From Agapetus fuscipes (Eukaryota > Arthropoda > Insecta > Trichoptera > Glossosomatidae): DNA of 64,000 nucleotides. A model generated the notes under the pieces. That model did not search any database. It was not told where the DNA came from and saw nothing but the letters and a program-made list of their open reading frames with translations. The stretch spans positions 12,276,001-12,340,000 of the forward strand of contig OX637334.1 of assembly GCA_951799405.1 (NCBI GenBank), given 5' to 3'. Both the position numbers and the translations under genes were made by a program. Shown one piece after another: positions 43,904-54,196 of this stretch (its first letter is position 1; each line of letters begins with the position of its first letter).

Positions 43904-44257
43904 TTATTTTTGAAAGTGGCTTCTCAAAAAACACAGCATATCAAGGGTTTCATCTGATAGACGACTCCTGATTTTACAGGCCAAGTACCCCGCGGCCGAA
44001 AATGCTCTTTCTGCCTCTACACTAGTCGGAACCACAGTCGACAAACAGGTGTGTACAAACTGAAGGAGTTCACCTTTAACCCCTCCAGCTTCATACAAAT
44101 TCATCTCTTTTTTAATGAGTATCTCCAATGAATTTGCAGAATTTGTTGAACAATTGGGCTTTTTCAATGCTGTCAACAGTGTCAACGATTCTTGTAGCCA
44201 CGAGTAGTGCCTACAGCATGGGCAGAGCAGTTTGCGCGCAACCGCGCTACGACACAC
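43904..44257 (-). pseudogene. hAT transposase C-terminal dimerisation domain
   Basis: The peptide ends LSTVVPTSVEAERAFSAAGY, LACKIRSRLSDETLDMLCFL-RSHFQK. The 'PTSVExERxFSxAGxxxxxxRxxLxxxxxxxLxFL' signature is the hAT (hobo/Ac/Tam3) dimerisation domain. It is preceded by SLEILIKKEMNLYEAGG, a linker seen in related insect elements. The DDE core is missing upstream, so it is a truncated gene. It runs toward the left end of its element. Confidence 0.88.
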
Positions 44258-44429
44258 ACCGATTTTGCTGCGCCACTCAATCTCGCAATCTCGCGAGATC
44301 TCGTATAAAAATTGAACGAGACTCAGTCTCGCAAAATAAGGACGAGATCTCGCGAGAACGAGATTGCATTCCCTACTTTTAACTAAATTAGGAGTGATTT
44401 TGGAAATAGCTTCTTAAAAAACAAATAGT

Positions 44430-44590
44430 ACCTACTTAGAGTGTACCTTCATATGTACATGTAATCCTTTTGTGGAACTGGTTGTCGTTTTCAAAATAGC
44501 TGTGCATAACTTACATTCAAATTATTCACCGCTTTCTTGAAATATTTCCATACCGGCAACGAACTATTAAACTCCATGTAAGGTTCATTT
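44430..44590 (-). pseudogene. BED-type zinc finger of a hAT transposase, frameshifted
   Basis: The minus strand reads NSSLPVWKYFKKAVNN; after a frameshift it continues CKLCTAILKTTTSSTKGLHV-HMKVHSK. The W.YF....C..C........G..H...H layout is a BED finger, the DNA-binding N-terminus of hAT transposases. It lies outside the nested hAT but inside the outer one, so it probably belongs to the outer element's transposase. Confidence 0.7.
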
Positions 44591-44611
44591 TGATTGTTTT
44601 TTGACATTTTC

Positions 44612-45400
44612 TTCTTCTTCTTCTTCTTCTTCAGCCTGTATTGATCGTCCACTCCTGGACGAAGGCCTCCTCTCGCATTTTCCATTCGTTTCTATCCTGA
44701 GCGATCCGCATCCAGGCAAGTCCTGCACTTCTCTGAACATCGTCACGCCAACGCAACTGTGGGCGCCCAACTCCACGTTTTGCCGTCCTTGGGCACCAGC
44801 ACAGCAGTCGCTTTGTCCACTTTTCATCTGGATCGCGAGCGACATGTCCCGCCCAACGCCAATTGAGGGTTGCGGCCATCTTGATGACATCGGAAACCTT
44901 TGTCCTGACTCTTATGTCCTCATTTCTGAGTCTGTCCCGCAAACTGACACCCAACATGGCTCTCTCCATTGCTCTCTGTGTGACTCTTAGCTTGTGGGCA
45001 CTTTTTTGTGACATTGTGACTGTCTCAATACCATAAGTGAACACTGGCAGGACACAGGCATTGAATACTTTCCTTTTTAAGTTGATGGGTATTTTCGGAT
45101 TTTTCAAAATGTGACCAAGATTTTTGAATGCTGCCCAGCTTAGTCCGACTCTTCTATTTAGGTCTGCTATCTGGTTATCTCGCCCGAGCTGTATTTTGTG
45201 ACCCAAATAAATGTACTCATCGACAGATTCAATGCTGGCATTGTCCAGTACAATTTGTGCTGGTTGTGACGTCATCAACTTGGTTTTAGTGAGGTTCATT
45301 TTTAGGCCAACTTTTTTAGATGCTTCATTCAACTCCTTTAGCATTTCCGTCAGTTGTGTAGGGTCGTTACTGATGACAATAATATCGTCTGCGAAACATT
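44612..45400 (-). pseudogene. RTE (BovB-like) LINE, RT end and C-terminus, (GAA)n tail
   Basis: The minus-strand frame starts at FADDIIVISNDPTQLTEM (FADD catalytic box). It continues LKMNLTKTKLM, YIYLGHKIQLGRDNQIADL, RRVGLSWAAFKNLGHIL, PVFTYGIETVTMS, LRDRLRNEDIRVRTKVSDVI and MAATLNWRWAGHVARDPDEK, then GVGRPQLRWRDDV and AGLAWMRIAQDRNEWK before the stop near 44631. The 3' tail is a (GAA)7 run. This is the RTE/BovB group proper, distinct from the YADD RTE-like family elsewhere in the window. It is 5' truncated within the RT; the remaining frame is intact, so it is fairly young. Confidence 0.88.
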
Positions 45401-45548
45401 TTAAAAGTATTAAATTAACAGTCTAGCACTTGCGTAACAAAAAAATACAAATTTTCATTCAATTAACCCTTAAAAAATATAATTTTAGCACACCATGACA
45501 GTAACTGCACAACTGAAACAATTGTAAACAAAAAAGTGCCTGATTTGT

Positions 45549-46860
45549 TTTTTAAAAAACACTATCTATCTATCTATAACTATAAAGAAGGATGTATGTA
45601 TGTATGTATGTATGTATGTATGTATGTATGTCCCCTATAGACTCATAAACCGCTCATCCGATTTTGACGAAATTTTCAGGAAACATGTAACATATTCTTA
45701 GAACGAATCCTGTGAAGTTTGATGGTGATCAAATAAACAGTGGTTCTCAATTCTCGATATTTCAGCAACGAGGTCGGTAAATTTTGAAACCACCCAATAG
45801 AAGAAGACCATTGTATTCAACTACAATACATAATCTTAGTTGCAAATATACATTTACATTAAAGATTCATATAAAATGCATGCTCACAAATAGACACATG
45901 TAAGTTCACGCTTACAAATGCTGCATGTGTACCTACTCATAATTTAAAATCCAAATCTAAAATGAACAACCCAGTAACTTTTACTTTACGCCAACTTGAA
46001 ATGGATGTTATTCAGCTCCTGAGTGGCTTGACACTCATTTCTTATGAAGGCTGAGTAAGCCTTGCCGGTATTTTATTTTGGGTTTAAAATAAACACTGAA
46101 ACGGGAAATAATTTCTGACAACTTCGGTGGGATTCTAACTCGAGATCTCGGCATGGAATGCAATCTATCTATCTATATCTATAAAGAAGGATGTGTGTAT
46201 GTATGTATGTATGTATGTATGTATGTATGTATGTATGTATGTATGTATGTATGTATGTACGTATGTATGTATGTATGTATGTATGAATGTATGTTCCCTA
46301 TAGACTCATAAACCGCTCATCCGATTTTGACGAAATTTTCAGTAAACATGTAACATATTTTTAGAATGAATCCTGTGAAGTTTGATGGTGATCAAATAAA
46401 CAGTGGTTCTCAATTCTCAATATTTCAGCAACAAGGTCGGTAAATTTTGAAACCACCCAATAGAAGAAGACCATTATATTCAACTACAATACATAATCTT
46501 AGTTGCAAATATACATTTACATTAAAGATTCATATAAAATGCATGCTCACAAGTAGACACATGTAAGTTCACGCTTACAAATGCTGCATGTGTACCTACT
46601 CATAATTTAAAATCCAAATCTAAAATGAACAACCCAGTAACTTTTACTTTACGCAAACTTGAAATGGATGTTATTCAGCTCCTGAGTGGCTTGACACTCA
46701 TTTCTTATGAAGGCTGAGTAAGCCTTGCCGGTATTTTATTTTGGGTTAGAAATAAACACTGAAACGAGAAATAATTTCTGACAACTTCAGTGGGATTCTA
46801 ACTCGAGATCTCGGCATGGAATGCAGTTACTCTACCAACTAAGCTATAGACCGGACTTTT
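45549..46860. repeat. 600-bp tandem duplication seeded by (ATGT)n, Helitron-like
   Basis: The units start CTATCTATCTATAACTATAAAG (45549) and CTATCTATATCTATAAAGAA (46164). Each has an (ATGT)n run (45592-45632; 46195-46290), then CCTATAGACTCATAAACCGC, a SINE-like fragment (45835-46000; 46495-46660) and part of a tRNA-SINE (46000-46150; 46675-46856). The first unit ends mid-SINE at GGCATGGAATGCA, where the second begins. The copies differ by a few bases. TC-starting sequence with an (ATGT)n run resembles insect Helitron 5' ends; this is tentative. Confidence 0.8.
46675..46856 (-). mobile_element. tRNA-derived SINE, head half
   Basis: The minus strand opens GTCCGGTCTATAGCTTAGTT (A box), then a B-box-like GTTAGAATCC and AGAAATTATTTCTCGTTT. 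It is 3' truncated compared with 60802-61146. Confidence 0.75.
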
Positions 46861-47139
46861 TACAAATATGGTGGATCGATATCGGTTTGGTTAGGGGTAA
46901 GCAACCTGCGGCTCACCAGCCACATGCGGCTCTTTGGATGTGAAGTTAAGGCTCTTTAGCTTCATACGCAAATATAAAAAAAACACAGAATTATACTTCT
47001 GATCGAAAAAAACTAAATCGTTCTGAATCGATTAACGATCTCTCCGCTACTTGTACTCGCTTTTCACCCCCCACCCTCCCCCCGCCCCTTCGACGCTATT
47101 TATTGTTGGCAAAAAAACATTTGTGGCTCTTTACAAATC

Positions 47140-47380
47140 CAAATCCAAAATAAGATATGTATCATTTGAGATTCACATCAAATGCATTCCCATAAGCAGA
47201 CACGCATAATTTCGCGCTCACACATACCGCATGTGGAACTACAATATAAAAACCCAGTCTTAAATGAACATAAGCCCTGCAACTCTTGCCGACCTTCCCT
47301 GAAACAGGGGCGACATTGGCAAAGTGAACCATTTTTTACAGTATGGGTGGTCAGCCTCATACGAACCTATAAGTCAAGGA
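47140..47380 (-). repeat. SINE-like repeat, full copy
   Basis: AAGATATGTATCATTTGAGA to GAACCTATAAGTCAAGG. It lacks the outermost TCTAAGTTGC. It is inserted between TTTGTGGCTCTTTAC and TTGGCTCTTCCGACTC, an older repeat. Confidence 0.8.
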
Positions 47381-48235
47381 AAAACTTTGAAATTTGTAAA
47401 TTGTAATTTTTGGCTCTTCCGACTCAAAAGGTTGCCGACCCCTGGCCTAGACAAAAGTTCCAAATTAAAAAATGTTATTCAAGTATTCCAAGTTGAATTT
47501 TAGAAATGTAAGAAAGCTTTTATATCCCGCACTTATAAAAAATACGATAAACGAAAGTTCGTAGGTCACAACTAGAAGACCATATTGAAATATATTATTA
47601 TTATTAAAACCTTTTATTGAAACATACTTTTAATTAAAATATACATAATATAGTTGTTTTTTCAAAAAACGCATTTCTGTAAAATTATATACTCACCACA
47701 AATTTAAAGATCGTTTTTTTCTCGGCGGTTAAACGTCTTTCTTCTATGTGACAATGGTCCAAAGCAACCAAAATAAACAAAATGTTTGCCTTTTACCTAA
47801 CCCGGCCGTGCGACTTACAATTTTGTTGTCAATAGAAAATGTTCCGTGTGCACTACCTAAAACTTTCACTTATTGAAATAATGGATAGAGCACATCTTAA
47901 ATGTGGGGAAAAAATGTGAATTCACTTGGCCGGGATAAAGACAGGACAGGGAGTCAAAAATTCAACATAAATTAAACACTTTTATGGAGATAGTTGAAAA
48001 AACACTTAAGTGCATCATATTGTATGAAGCATTTTCCCCAACTGCATACGTTTCACAGTGCGGTTACATTGAAAAATATTCCTGATTGTTTGGAATACAT
48101 TTATTTCTTCACTTTGCTCAAAGAGTATAGTGATTTTTATAGATTAGTTCTTTAATTGTATGATTATAAAATTTAATTTATTGTTTATATTATTTTCTTG
48201 TATAGGTCAATATGCATCTGATCAACTATAAATAT

Positions 48236-48440
48236 AAAATGGTTCACTCTGCCAATGTCACCCCTGTTTCAGGGAAGGTCAGCAAAGAGTTGCAGGGTGT
48301 ATGTTCATTTGAGATTTGGGTTTTTATGTTGTAGGTTCACACGCAGAATGTGCAAGTGTGAACTTATACGTGTCTGCTTGTGGGCATGCACTTAATGTGA
48401 ATTCCAAATGTAACAATCATATCCATGCAACTTAGAATAG
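48236..48440 (+). repeat. SINE-like repeat, 5'-truncated copy
   Basis: AAAATGGTTCACTCTGCCAATG through CATGCAACTTAGAATAGATT. Confidence 0.8.
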
Positions 48441-48479
48441 ATTAGATGAGTGACGTTACATTTTTTATCTTAAATATAA

Positions 48480-48703
48480 ATGGAGCACCGCAATCGATTT
48501 TCCCTATGCTTGGCTCTGCTGCTTAACAGTTGTACCTAGACCTTTTTTTTAGAAAACGTGAAGATTAACCTAGAGATAAATTGTGTGAAGCTTGATTCCG
48601 ATTAGCACACTTTTTTTTTGATCCTGTTGTTTCCTCTTTTATCTGTAGAAAAAAATTGATACCACATGCCCAAATGGCGTAGTGAAACACGCCGGGTACT
48701 GCT
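48480..48703 (+). mobile_element. Possible Helitron-like 3' end (..GGGTACTGCTAG)
   Basis: It ends CACGCCGGGTACTGCTAG then T, fitting the CTRR|T rule. No full hairpin was verified and the 5' end is unknown, so the class is tentative. The DNA from 47381 to 48235 shows no gene. Confidence 0.35.
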
Positions 48704-48705
48704 AG

Positions 48706-48911
48706 TTTTTTATATAAATACTGTTTTATTTTCACACAATACATTTAAAATACAATATAGCAAACGTTTTCGACCTAGATGGTCATCATCGTGTAATTTA
48801 AATGTATTGTGTGTGAAAATAAAACAGTGTTTATATAAAAAATTGTGTTATTTTAAAAAACAAATCAATCAACATGAATTTTCAGTGTTAATACACAAAC
48901 CATAAAAAATA
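48706..48911. mobile_element. Fold-back element with hammerhead-like core, member 2
   Basis: Arms TTTTTATATAAATACTGTTT and AAACAGTGTTTATATAAAAA are inverted. The minus strand of the centre reads CGATGATGACC-atcta-GGTC-GAAAACG, a stem II flanked by near-CUGAUGA and GAAA boxes. A tail with CATGAATTTTCAGTGTTAAT and ACACAAACCATAAAAAAT is shared with 62609-62678. Confidence 0.6.
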
Positions 48912-49287
48912 TAAAAAAGTGCCTGCACGCACTCGAATATCTTCCGCTCACTTACTCTAGTCAAAACTATATCACTTATTATTTTCTATCCCGCTCGACC
49001 AACATCGTAAATACTCGGGAATAGTCTGCGTATGCGGTCCGCCCTTTCCTTCATCAGTCAGCGAATCGCTCGCGCGCAGAGAGCATGTGTCATGCATCGC
49101 CGACTACTGCCGCTCAAACTCGTCAATCTCGGTTGAGATCTCGTCATTTTATGCTTCGAGATTGATCTCAAAAAATGAGGCGAAATCTCGGAAGATCGGG
49201 ATCTCGCGAGATGGAGATTGCATTCGCTAGTGGCAGGGTAAAGTTAGTTTGTAAATACTAAGGCATGCTGTGTGTTGTGTTGTGCAG

Positions 49288-49494
49288 GTGCTGAACTCTG
49301 TAGTGAATGGTGGTCGGCCCAAGCTGATGGCCTTCATCTCGCTCCTACTGGAGCTGTTCTGCCAGCTGCGCCGCCACCAGCAGTCCTCGCTGAGCCAAGC
49401 GGCCGCCGTACCCGCGCCTGCCCGCACACTGCTGCTGCTCATCTGCAAGTGCTGCGAGGAGTGCATTCGCGCGCCAGTGCCCTCTGCCTCTGAT
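49288..49494 (+). CDS. CTIF-like protein, coding exon 4: MIF4G core
   Basis: The acceptor TTGTGTTGTGCAG precedes and the donor GAT|GTGAGTG follows; both ends are phase 0. It encodes VLNSVVNGGRPKLMAFISLL, LELFCQLRRHQQSSLSQAAA and PARTLLLLICKCCEECIRAP. This is the central helical repeat of the MIF4G domain, corresponding to the '...w..ft.fi..iy..lr.....' and 'vl......C' helices of MIF4GD/CTIF. The protein joins exon 3 without a gap (ERDK-VLNS). A 7.15-kb hAT insertion ends 59 bp upstream of this exon, within the region where the branch point would be expected. Confidence 0.9.
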
Positions 49495-49621
49495 GTGAGT
49501 GTATGCTTCCATGACACATCCGTCACAGACAACCTGTCCACATACAGCTCGCCATGGACAAAATTTGGTCAGTTCGTCCACACGGCTTTTGGGTCAACGA
49601 CATTTCTTTCTTGGAACTCTT

Positions 49622-49711
49622 GACCACTTTCCCTGAAACAGGGTTGACCTTGGCGAAGTGAACTATTTTATACAGTATGGGCTGTCAACCTCAAACCAAC
49701 ATATGAGTCCA
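49622..49711 (-). repeat. SINE-like repeat fragment in the last intron
   Basis: CTTTCCCTGAAACAGGGTTG and ACAGTATGGGCTGTCAACCT. It occupies part of the 385-bp intron between the last two exons. Confidence 0.75.
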
Positions 49712-49879
49712 GTAAATCAGAGAATTTTTCTACTTTACAATGTTGGTTGCAAAAATGTTGGTTCAGGCTGCACAAAGTTTGGAATCAAGTATTCTTATAA
49801 TCAAGCAAGTAAAAAATAAACTGATTTTCTAGCTCTTTGAAATAACCTCTATGAGCTAATGTACATTGTTTTGTTGCAG

Positions 49880-50101
49880 ACGGAGAACCTATTCTTCGTC
49901 CTCACTTACATTGGCCGTGATCTTGAGACACAGCTCCCCAACGAGCTGGAGCAGCTTCTGGACGCTGTGAGGGACGCCTTCCTGAACACGCAGGCGGCAC
50001 CCTCCGTCACCAAGACCCTGCTGCAGCTTATAGAGCTGCACGCCAGCCACTGGCAGCTGCCCGGGGGTGCTGTGCTCTACTATTACCCCACCACCAAGTG
50101 A
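49880..50101 (+). CDS. CTIF-like protein, last coding exon: end of MIF4G and stop
   Basis: The acceptor TTGTTGCAG precedes 49880 and TGA is at 50099-50101. It encodes [60 protein letters not shown] and [11 protein letters not shown]. The closing 'LLxLIELrAxxWxL....YYY' motif is the hallmark C-terminus of MIF4GD/SLIP1 and CTIF. The MIF4G domain therefore spans exons 3-5 (about 200 residues), a normal size. CTIF replaces eIF4G in the pioneer round of translation on nuclear cap-binding-complex mRNAs; SLIP1 links histone mRNA ends to initiation. The Ser/Pro-rich extension upstream favours CTIF over the short SLIP1. A repeat-rich 3' UTR follows. Confidence 0.93.
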   Translation, partial: TENLFFVLTYIGRDLETQLPNELEQLLDAVRDAFLNTQAAPSVTKTLLQLIELHASHWQLPGGAVLYYYPTTK

Positions 50102-50420
50102 ACCCACGTCACCAAGTGATCCTATTTAACCGAGCAATCTTCGTGATCCTGTGTTACCAAGTGATCCTCTGTCACCAAGTGATCCTATTTCACTAAGTGA
50201 ATTATTAACAAGTGATACTGGGTCATAAACTGATCCTGCTACACCGTGTGATGTGTAATGTTTTCACCAAGCTATATTTTATCAAGTGATCCTTTTGTCA
50301 TCCAGAGGTTTCTGCATCACTATTGTGTCTACATATCTTGTTTTGTAAAATGATCCTACATTACGAAGTGATTCAAACACCAGGTGATCTTCAGTCACCA
50401 AGTAATGCCTACATGGGTAG
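50087..50420 (+). repeat. Degenerate CACCAAGTGATCCT repeats in the 3' UTR
   Basis: From the stop region onward CACCAAGTGA occurs repeatedly: the last codons ACCACCAAGTGA, then GTCACCAAGTGATCCTAT, GTTACCAAGTGATCCTCT, GTCACCAAGTGATCCTAT, TCAAGTGATCCTTTTGTC and AGTCACCAAGTAATGCC. Each unit is about 20-30 bp and diverged. Confidence 0.7.
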
Positions 50421-50560
50421 CAAGTCCTGCATCATTTATTGTTCTTTTTACCACCTAGTGTTCCTGTATCATAAAATATATTATAATCATTGATTTCCTA
50501 CAGAGATTTTGTCGAAAAGATTAATCATTTCTGATTCTATAGAATTACCATTGACTGTAG

Positions 50561-50767
50561 AACAAGTGAAATGAAACATACTTGAGATGCCTATATAATA
50601 CTATGTAGTGCATAAACTACATTTGTAAGAACAAGTGAAATGAAACATACTTGAGATGCCTATATAATACTATGTAGTGCATAAACTACATTTGTAAGAA
50701 CAAGTGAAATGAAACATACTTGATATGCCTATATAATACTATATAGTGCATAAACTACATTTGTATG
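50561..50767 (+). repeat. Three tandem 69-bp units
   Basis: AACAAGTGAAATGAAACATA starts units at 50561, 50630 and 50699, each with CTATATAATACTAT and GTGCATAAACTACATTTGTA. They differ by only one or two bases, so the array is recent. It lies in the likely 3' UTR. Confidence 0.93.
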
Positions 50768-51600
50768 TACCTACATAAAACATGTTTTGCAAGTCAAATC
50801 TTCTTTCCAAACAGTGATTATGAGAGTCTCTTTGTGTGTTTGGGAACTCTAGGTTTTCCACTGTAGTAGATCATTACGCATATTTATTTTCAGAATTTCA
50901 ATTTAGGTACTGTATGAACCTAACAATATATTGTTTAATGATCTGAAAGTGAATCTCAGTCGTTGGAATACATCTGAGGAACACGCAAGGAGGCAAAAAG
51001 TTCATTATGGTTATAATACTAATTATTATACATCCATACATGACTTTTGTATCCAAATTTCATGGGGTGATATATACCTAGTAACAAAGGTATTTCTTTT
51101 ATCTCTCACAATGCCACTTAGGTACATAAAAAATACTATTTGGAATGTTAACGATGCGTTGTAGATACTCTCAGATTTGTAAACCAGTAGGTATTTAGTG
51201 GTCTAGTATCTAGATATATATTGTCTTAACACAATAACTTAGGGTGCTATGTAGGACCAATGTATTATCTACTAACACACTGACTGTCAGTGCTAGTGCT
51301 CTACTGTATGGATGAGTTGGGGATGTGAAACATCACTAATGGAGCACAATATTATGGCTAATAATGTTAACATTAACTACTTACTTAAATATCTAGTTGA
51401 TAATTGATTACAGGATGATTTTTCAATTTCTGTTTAGCAGCTATCTGCCAATTTACTAGATGGGTAACTCGTTATTCCGATGAATAGGAGTTTAATTCTA
51501 ACACAGCCGGCGGTTGACACTGGAGACCTTTTATAAGGGTAGTTAATAGATGCCACTGCTCTTCCATATAACTTGCATGTAAAGTGCCTCCATTGTCTAC
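50768..51600. other. Probable 3' UTR or downstream flank, no gene
   Basis: No long coding frame. AATATTATGG and similar AT-rich stretches are present, but no decisive poly(A) signal was chosen. The extent of the CTIF 3' UTR cannot be fixed from sequence alone. Confidence 0.3.
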
Positions 51601-51827
51601 AATCTATAATCTAAGTTGCAAAGATACATTCACATTTAAAATTCATATTAAATGATTCCGACTAGCAGACTTGTGTAAGTTTGCTCTTACAAATGCTACA
51701 TGTGTACTTACAAATTAAAATCCAAACCTCAGATGAACATACACCCTGCAACTTATTGCTGACATTTGGAAAGTGAACATTTTTTTACAGTATGGCTAGT
51801 TAGCCTCATACCTACCTATAAGTCAAG
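51601..51827 (-). repeat. SINE-like repeat, full copy
   Basis: ATAATCTAAGTTGCAAAGAT to TACCTATAAGTCAAG, with a deletion of the TTCCCTGAAACAGGGG segment. Confidence 0.8.
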
Positions 51828-52333
51828 AAATATATATTCATTCTTGCATGATTGTCTTAATTTCTAAATTCAGAGATTGTGCATTTTTGATTATTTCCTG
51901 ATCTTTTGTGGTCTTCCAGGAACCGGCAGAAATCCATATGCTTGCCTAACCATGCTAGAAATGATGGGCACGTCTCTGTAGAGAAGTCAAGTAATAAATG
52001 AAGGAGTATTTTGTCATAGAAAAAAATAAGGTCATCAATTTTTAGTTGGTAGCCCCAAGTATCACGGCAATGCCCTCATATTTACTTTGATCAGTACTAC
52101 ACTATATTTCTACAAAAGATGTTGTTACTATTTCTGGAAAAGCAAAATTTCTCTCCATGTGACACTTCTTTACATTGGTTCTTTTCCGCTTTTTGTTGAC
52201 ATTTATTAGAATAATTCCTTCGTAATATTGATGCATATTGTTTAACCATAAGTGCCAAATTATTGTCCACTAAAGATGGCTTATAGTGTTGATTATTCAA
52301 ACTATTATTATTGTACCTATCTAGATGAATTAT

Positions 52334-52577
52334 AGTACCCTTAGTACGAGTTGTACAACTTGAGTAACGTAAAGTTTACGGCAATTATTAAAGAGAGATT
52401 TCCCCCAAAATCTGCCGTTTCTGTTTGTTTGAACTTGATTTTCTTTATCACTGTAATTCTTTTGCTAAGACCATAAAGTGTAAGAAACAAAAACGGCAGA
52501 TTTTGGGAGAAATCACTCTTTAATATTTTCCGTAAACTTTACTTTTCTCAAGTTTTGCAACTCGTACTAAGGGTACT
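52334..52577. mobile_element. Fold-back MITE with ~90-bp arms
   Basis: AGTACCCTTAGTACGAGTTG..AAAGTTTACGG..CCCAAAATCTGCCGTTT at the left is inverted at the right (AAACGGCAGATTTTGGGAGA..CGTAAACTTTAC..CTAAGGGTACT). The ~60-bp loop is unrelated. Confidence 0.85.
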
Positions 52578-52622
52578 GTACCCCATGTGTAAAACTTTAT
52601 GTTTAACATTAACCAAAAAACG

Positions 52623-52850
52623 ACTGGCCGATAGCTCAGTTGGTAGAACGCTTGCATTTAGAGCCAGAGGGCTGAGGTTTGGACTCCACTTAAGGTATCA
52701 GACATAATTTCCTTGTTTCTGTGATATCTGTAAAAATAAATAAGTTCCACTCCACGCCCCCCCTGTGAGTAGTTTGGGGCTGATGGGGTAGGAAGTTGCA
52801 CATAATGTGTAGCTTAGTTGCATGGCGGATGGATTTCTTTTTGTGAAATT
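52623..52850 (+). mobile_element. tRNA-derived SINE, diverged copy
   Basis: TGGCCGATAGCTCAGTTGGT (A box) and GAGGTTTGGACTCCAC (damaged B box), then TAAGTTCCACTCCACGCCCC and TGTGTAGCTTAGTTGCATGG. The body is shortened by about 110 bp. Confidence 0.8.
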
Positions 52851-53475
52851 ATGTTTAAGTTGAAGCATTAAGTTTTATACTTGGGTACCGATGTAAGTTA
52901 TAGTCATGTTGAGGTGTAAGCGAGGAGAAGACTTGAGTATAGTGAGTTTACCAAATTAACCTTAGGATAAGTTAAGGTTACAAGCCTGAAGGTGGTCCTA
53001 CGTAATATTATTGTTGTCTATGGTTGTGTTACCATTTTATAATAAACTGATAATAGTCAAGTATTACTATTGTGTAGGTATATTTAAATACCTACCCATT
53101 TAGTCCACGTTTGTTAGAAAGGGTATTTTATAGAGAATATAAATTATTTATTTATTTATCAGTTTCTGTACCTATGCTGTTAATGCTATAAGTTTGTTGT
53201 TTGGATGTGTCATAACAATCAGTAAATGGCCAATAATGTGATTTGTGTCACTTTGTTCAAAAACTGGAGTAACTTATTATTTACTTTGAAAAATATGCTT
53301 TTCAAATAATTTGTATTAAAAAATCTCATGTACACTTTAATAAAAAAAACATATAAACAAAATGTATTTTGATTTTTATATCTTCAACAGGTTTATTTGC
53401 TGCTTTTTTGTAGATCCTCAACTGGTGATAGGTATTTTTTTCATGTAAATAGTAAGAAAATAACTGGAATGAAGT
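52851..53475. other. No gene recognised
   Basis: AT-rich, with two AATAAA-type signals (about 53040 and 53339) that could serve as distal poly(A) sites for the + strand gene. Nothing is decisive. Confidence 0.3.
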
Positions 53476-53734
53476 TGTAACGAGATGGATTTGTTTGTTT
53501 GGTGGAATAGAACATGAGATTTGAATTTGAATGAAAAGGAAAACAAAAGAATGAAAGTGAAAAAAAGCTTGCCAGGCGGGATAGCCACAAGCCTGTGTAA
53601 TTAAGAATAAAGAATATTATTGTGCTGTGGTTAATTGTGTATACATTGTGAAAGAAATAAAAGTAAACATATTAAAGTGTGTATGTTATATTATTAATTG
53701 TGTCAATCAGCAGGAGAGAAGAAAAACCCTCACA
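53476..53734 (+). repeat. 5' LTR
   Basis: Starts TGTAACGAGATGGATTTGTT and ends AGAAAAACCCTCACA. AATAAA occurs inside (AAGAATAAAGAATATT). Matches the 3' LTR base for base by eye. Confidence 0.95.
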
Positions 53735-53737
53735 TTT

Positions 53738-53750
53738 TGGCGCCCAACGT
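53738..53750 (+). promoter_or_regulatory. Primer binding site
   Basis: TGGCGCCCAACGT lies 3 bases after the 5' LTR, beginning with TGG as required to pair with the CCA end of a primer tRNA. The exact tRNA cannot be named without the genome's tRNA set. Confidence 0.8.
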
Positions 53751-54196
53751 AAAAGAAAAAATCTGTACATGAAATTCCTATGAAGAAAATTTTTCACAAA
53801 CAAAAACAAATGACAGTCAATTTCAACAAATGACATTGAAAACAATACAATATTTGAAATGATTAAAATTGGACAGATTTATGGTTGTGAAAGCATCAAC
53901 ACGTTTAAAAGCTAGTGAAGACATCGACTTATACAATTGACAACAAGAAATTACAAGATTTGAAACGCTGTTTGAAAATATTGAAGGTGAGAGAATTCAA
54001 ACTACCTACATTACGTTCAGAAGAATGGAAATTCAAAAATCGAACGTCGCGGGAGAATGAAGAATGGATATGAACCAGTTTGTTTCAAATCAGTTTAGAT
54101 AAATATATATAGATGGTGTTATATTTCATTTGTATGAAAATTTTTTTTTGAATGAAATGATTTTTTTTAATTGCATAAATTGAAAATATACAGCAA

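Larger units (their letters stand above)
42453..44375. mobile_element. Nested second hAT copy
   Basis: Left TAGGGAATGCAATCTCGCGA and right AACGAGATTGCATTCCCTA. Flanks are CTTCTAAC (42445-42452) and CTTTTAAC (44376-44383), an 8-bp duplication with one mismatch. It carries the transposase C-terminus at 43904-44257, plus an RTE-like LINE fragment and a SINE-like repeat. Confidence 0.8.
42077..49229. mobile_element. 7.15-kb hAT element with intact ends and nested insertions
   Basis: The left end TAGGGAATGCAATCTC (42077) and right end GAGATTGCATTCGCTA (to 49229) are inverted repeats with one mismatch. GTGGCAGG flanks both sides (42069-42076 and 49230-49237), an exact 8-bp target duplication. Subterminal CTCGCGAGATCTCG motifs are abundant at both ends. 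The insertion lies 59 bp upstream of the CTIF exon at 49288. Inside are a second hAT of the same family, LINE fragments, a 600-bp tandem duplication, SINEs and fold-backs, so the original element was much shorter. Confidence 0.88.

Noticed and set aside
44631..44990. Plus-strand 129-codon ORF
   Set aside because: Antisense to the RTE ORF that carries the recognisable GVGRPQLRW and WAGHVARDP motifs.
49227..49581. Minus-strand ORFs over CTIF exon 4
   Set aside because: They are shadows of the plus-strand exon, which has splice sites and a MIF4G match.
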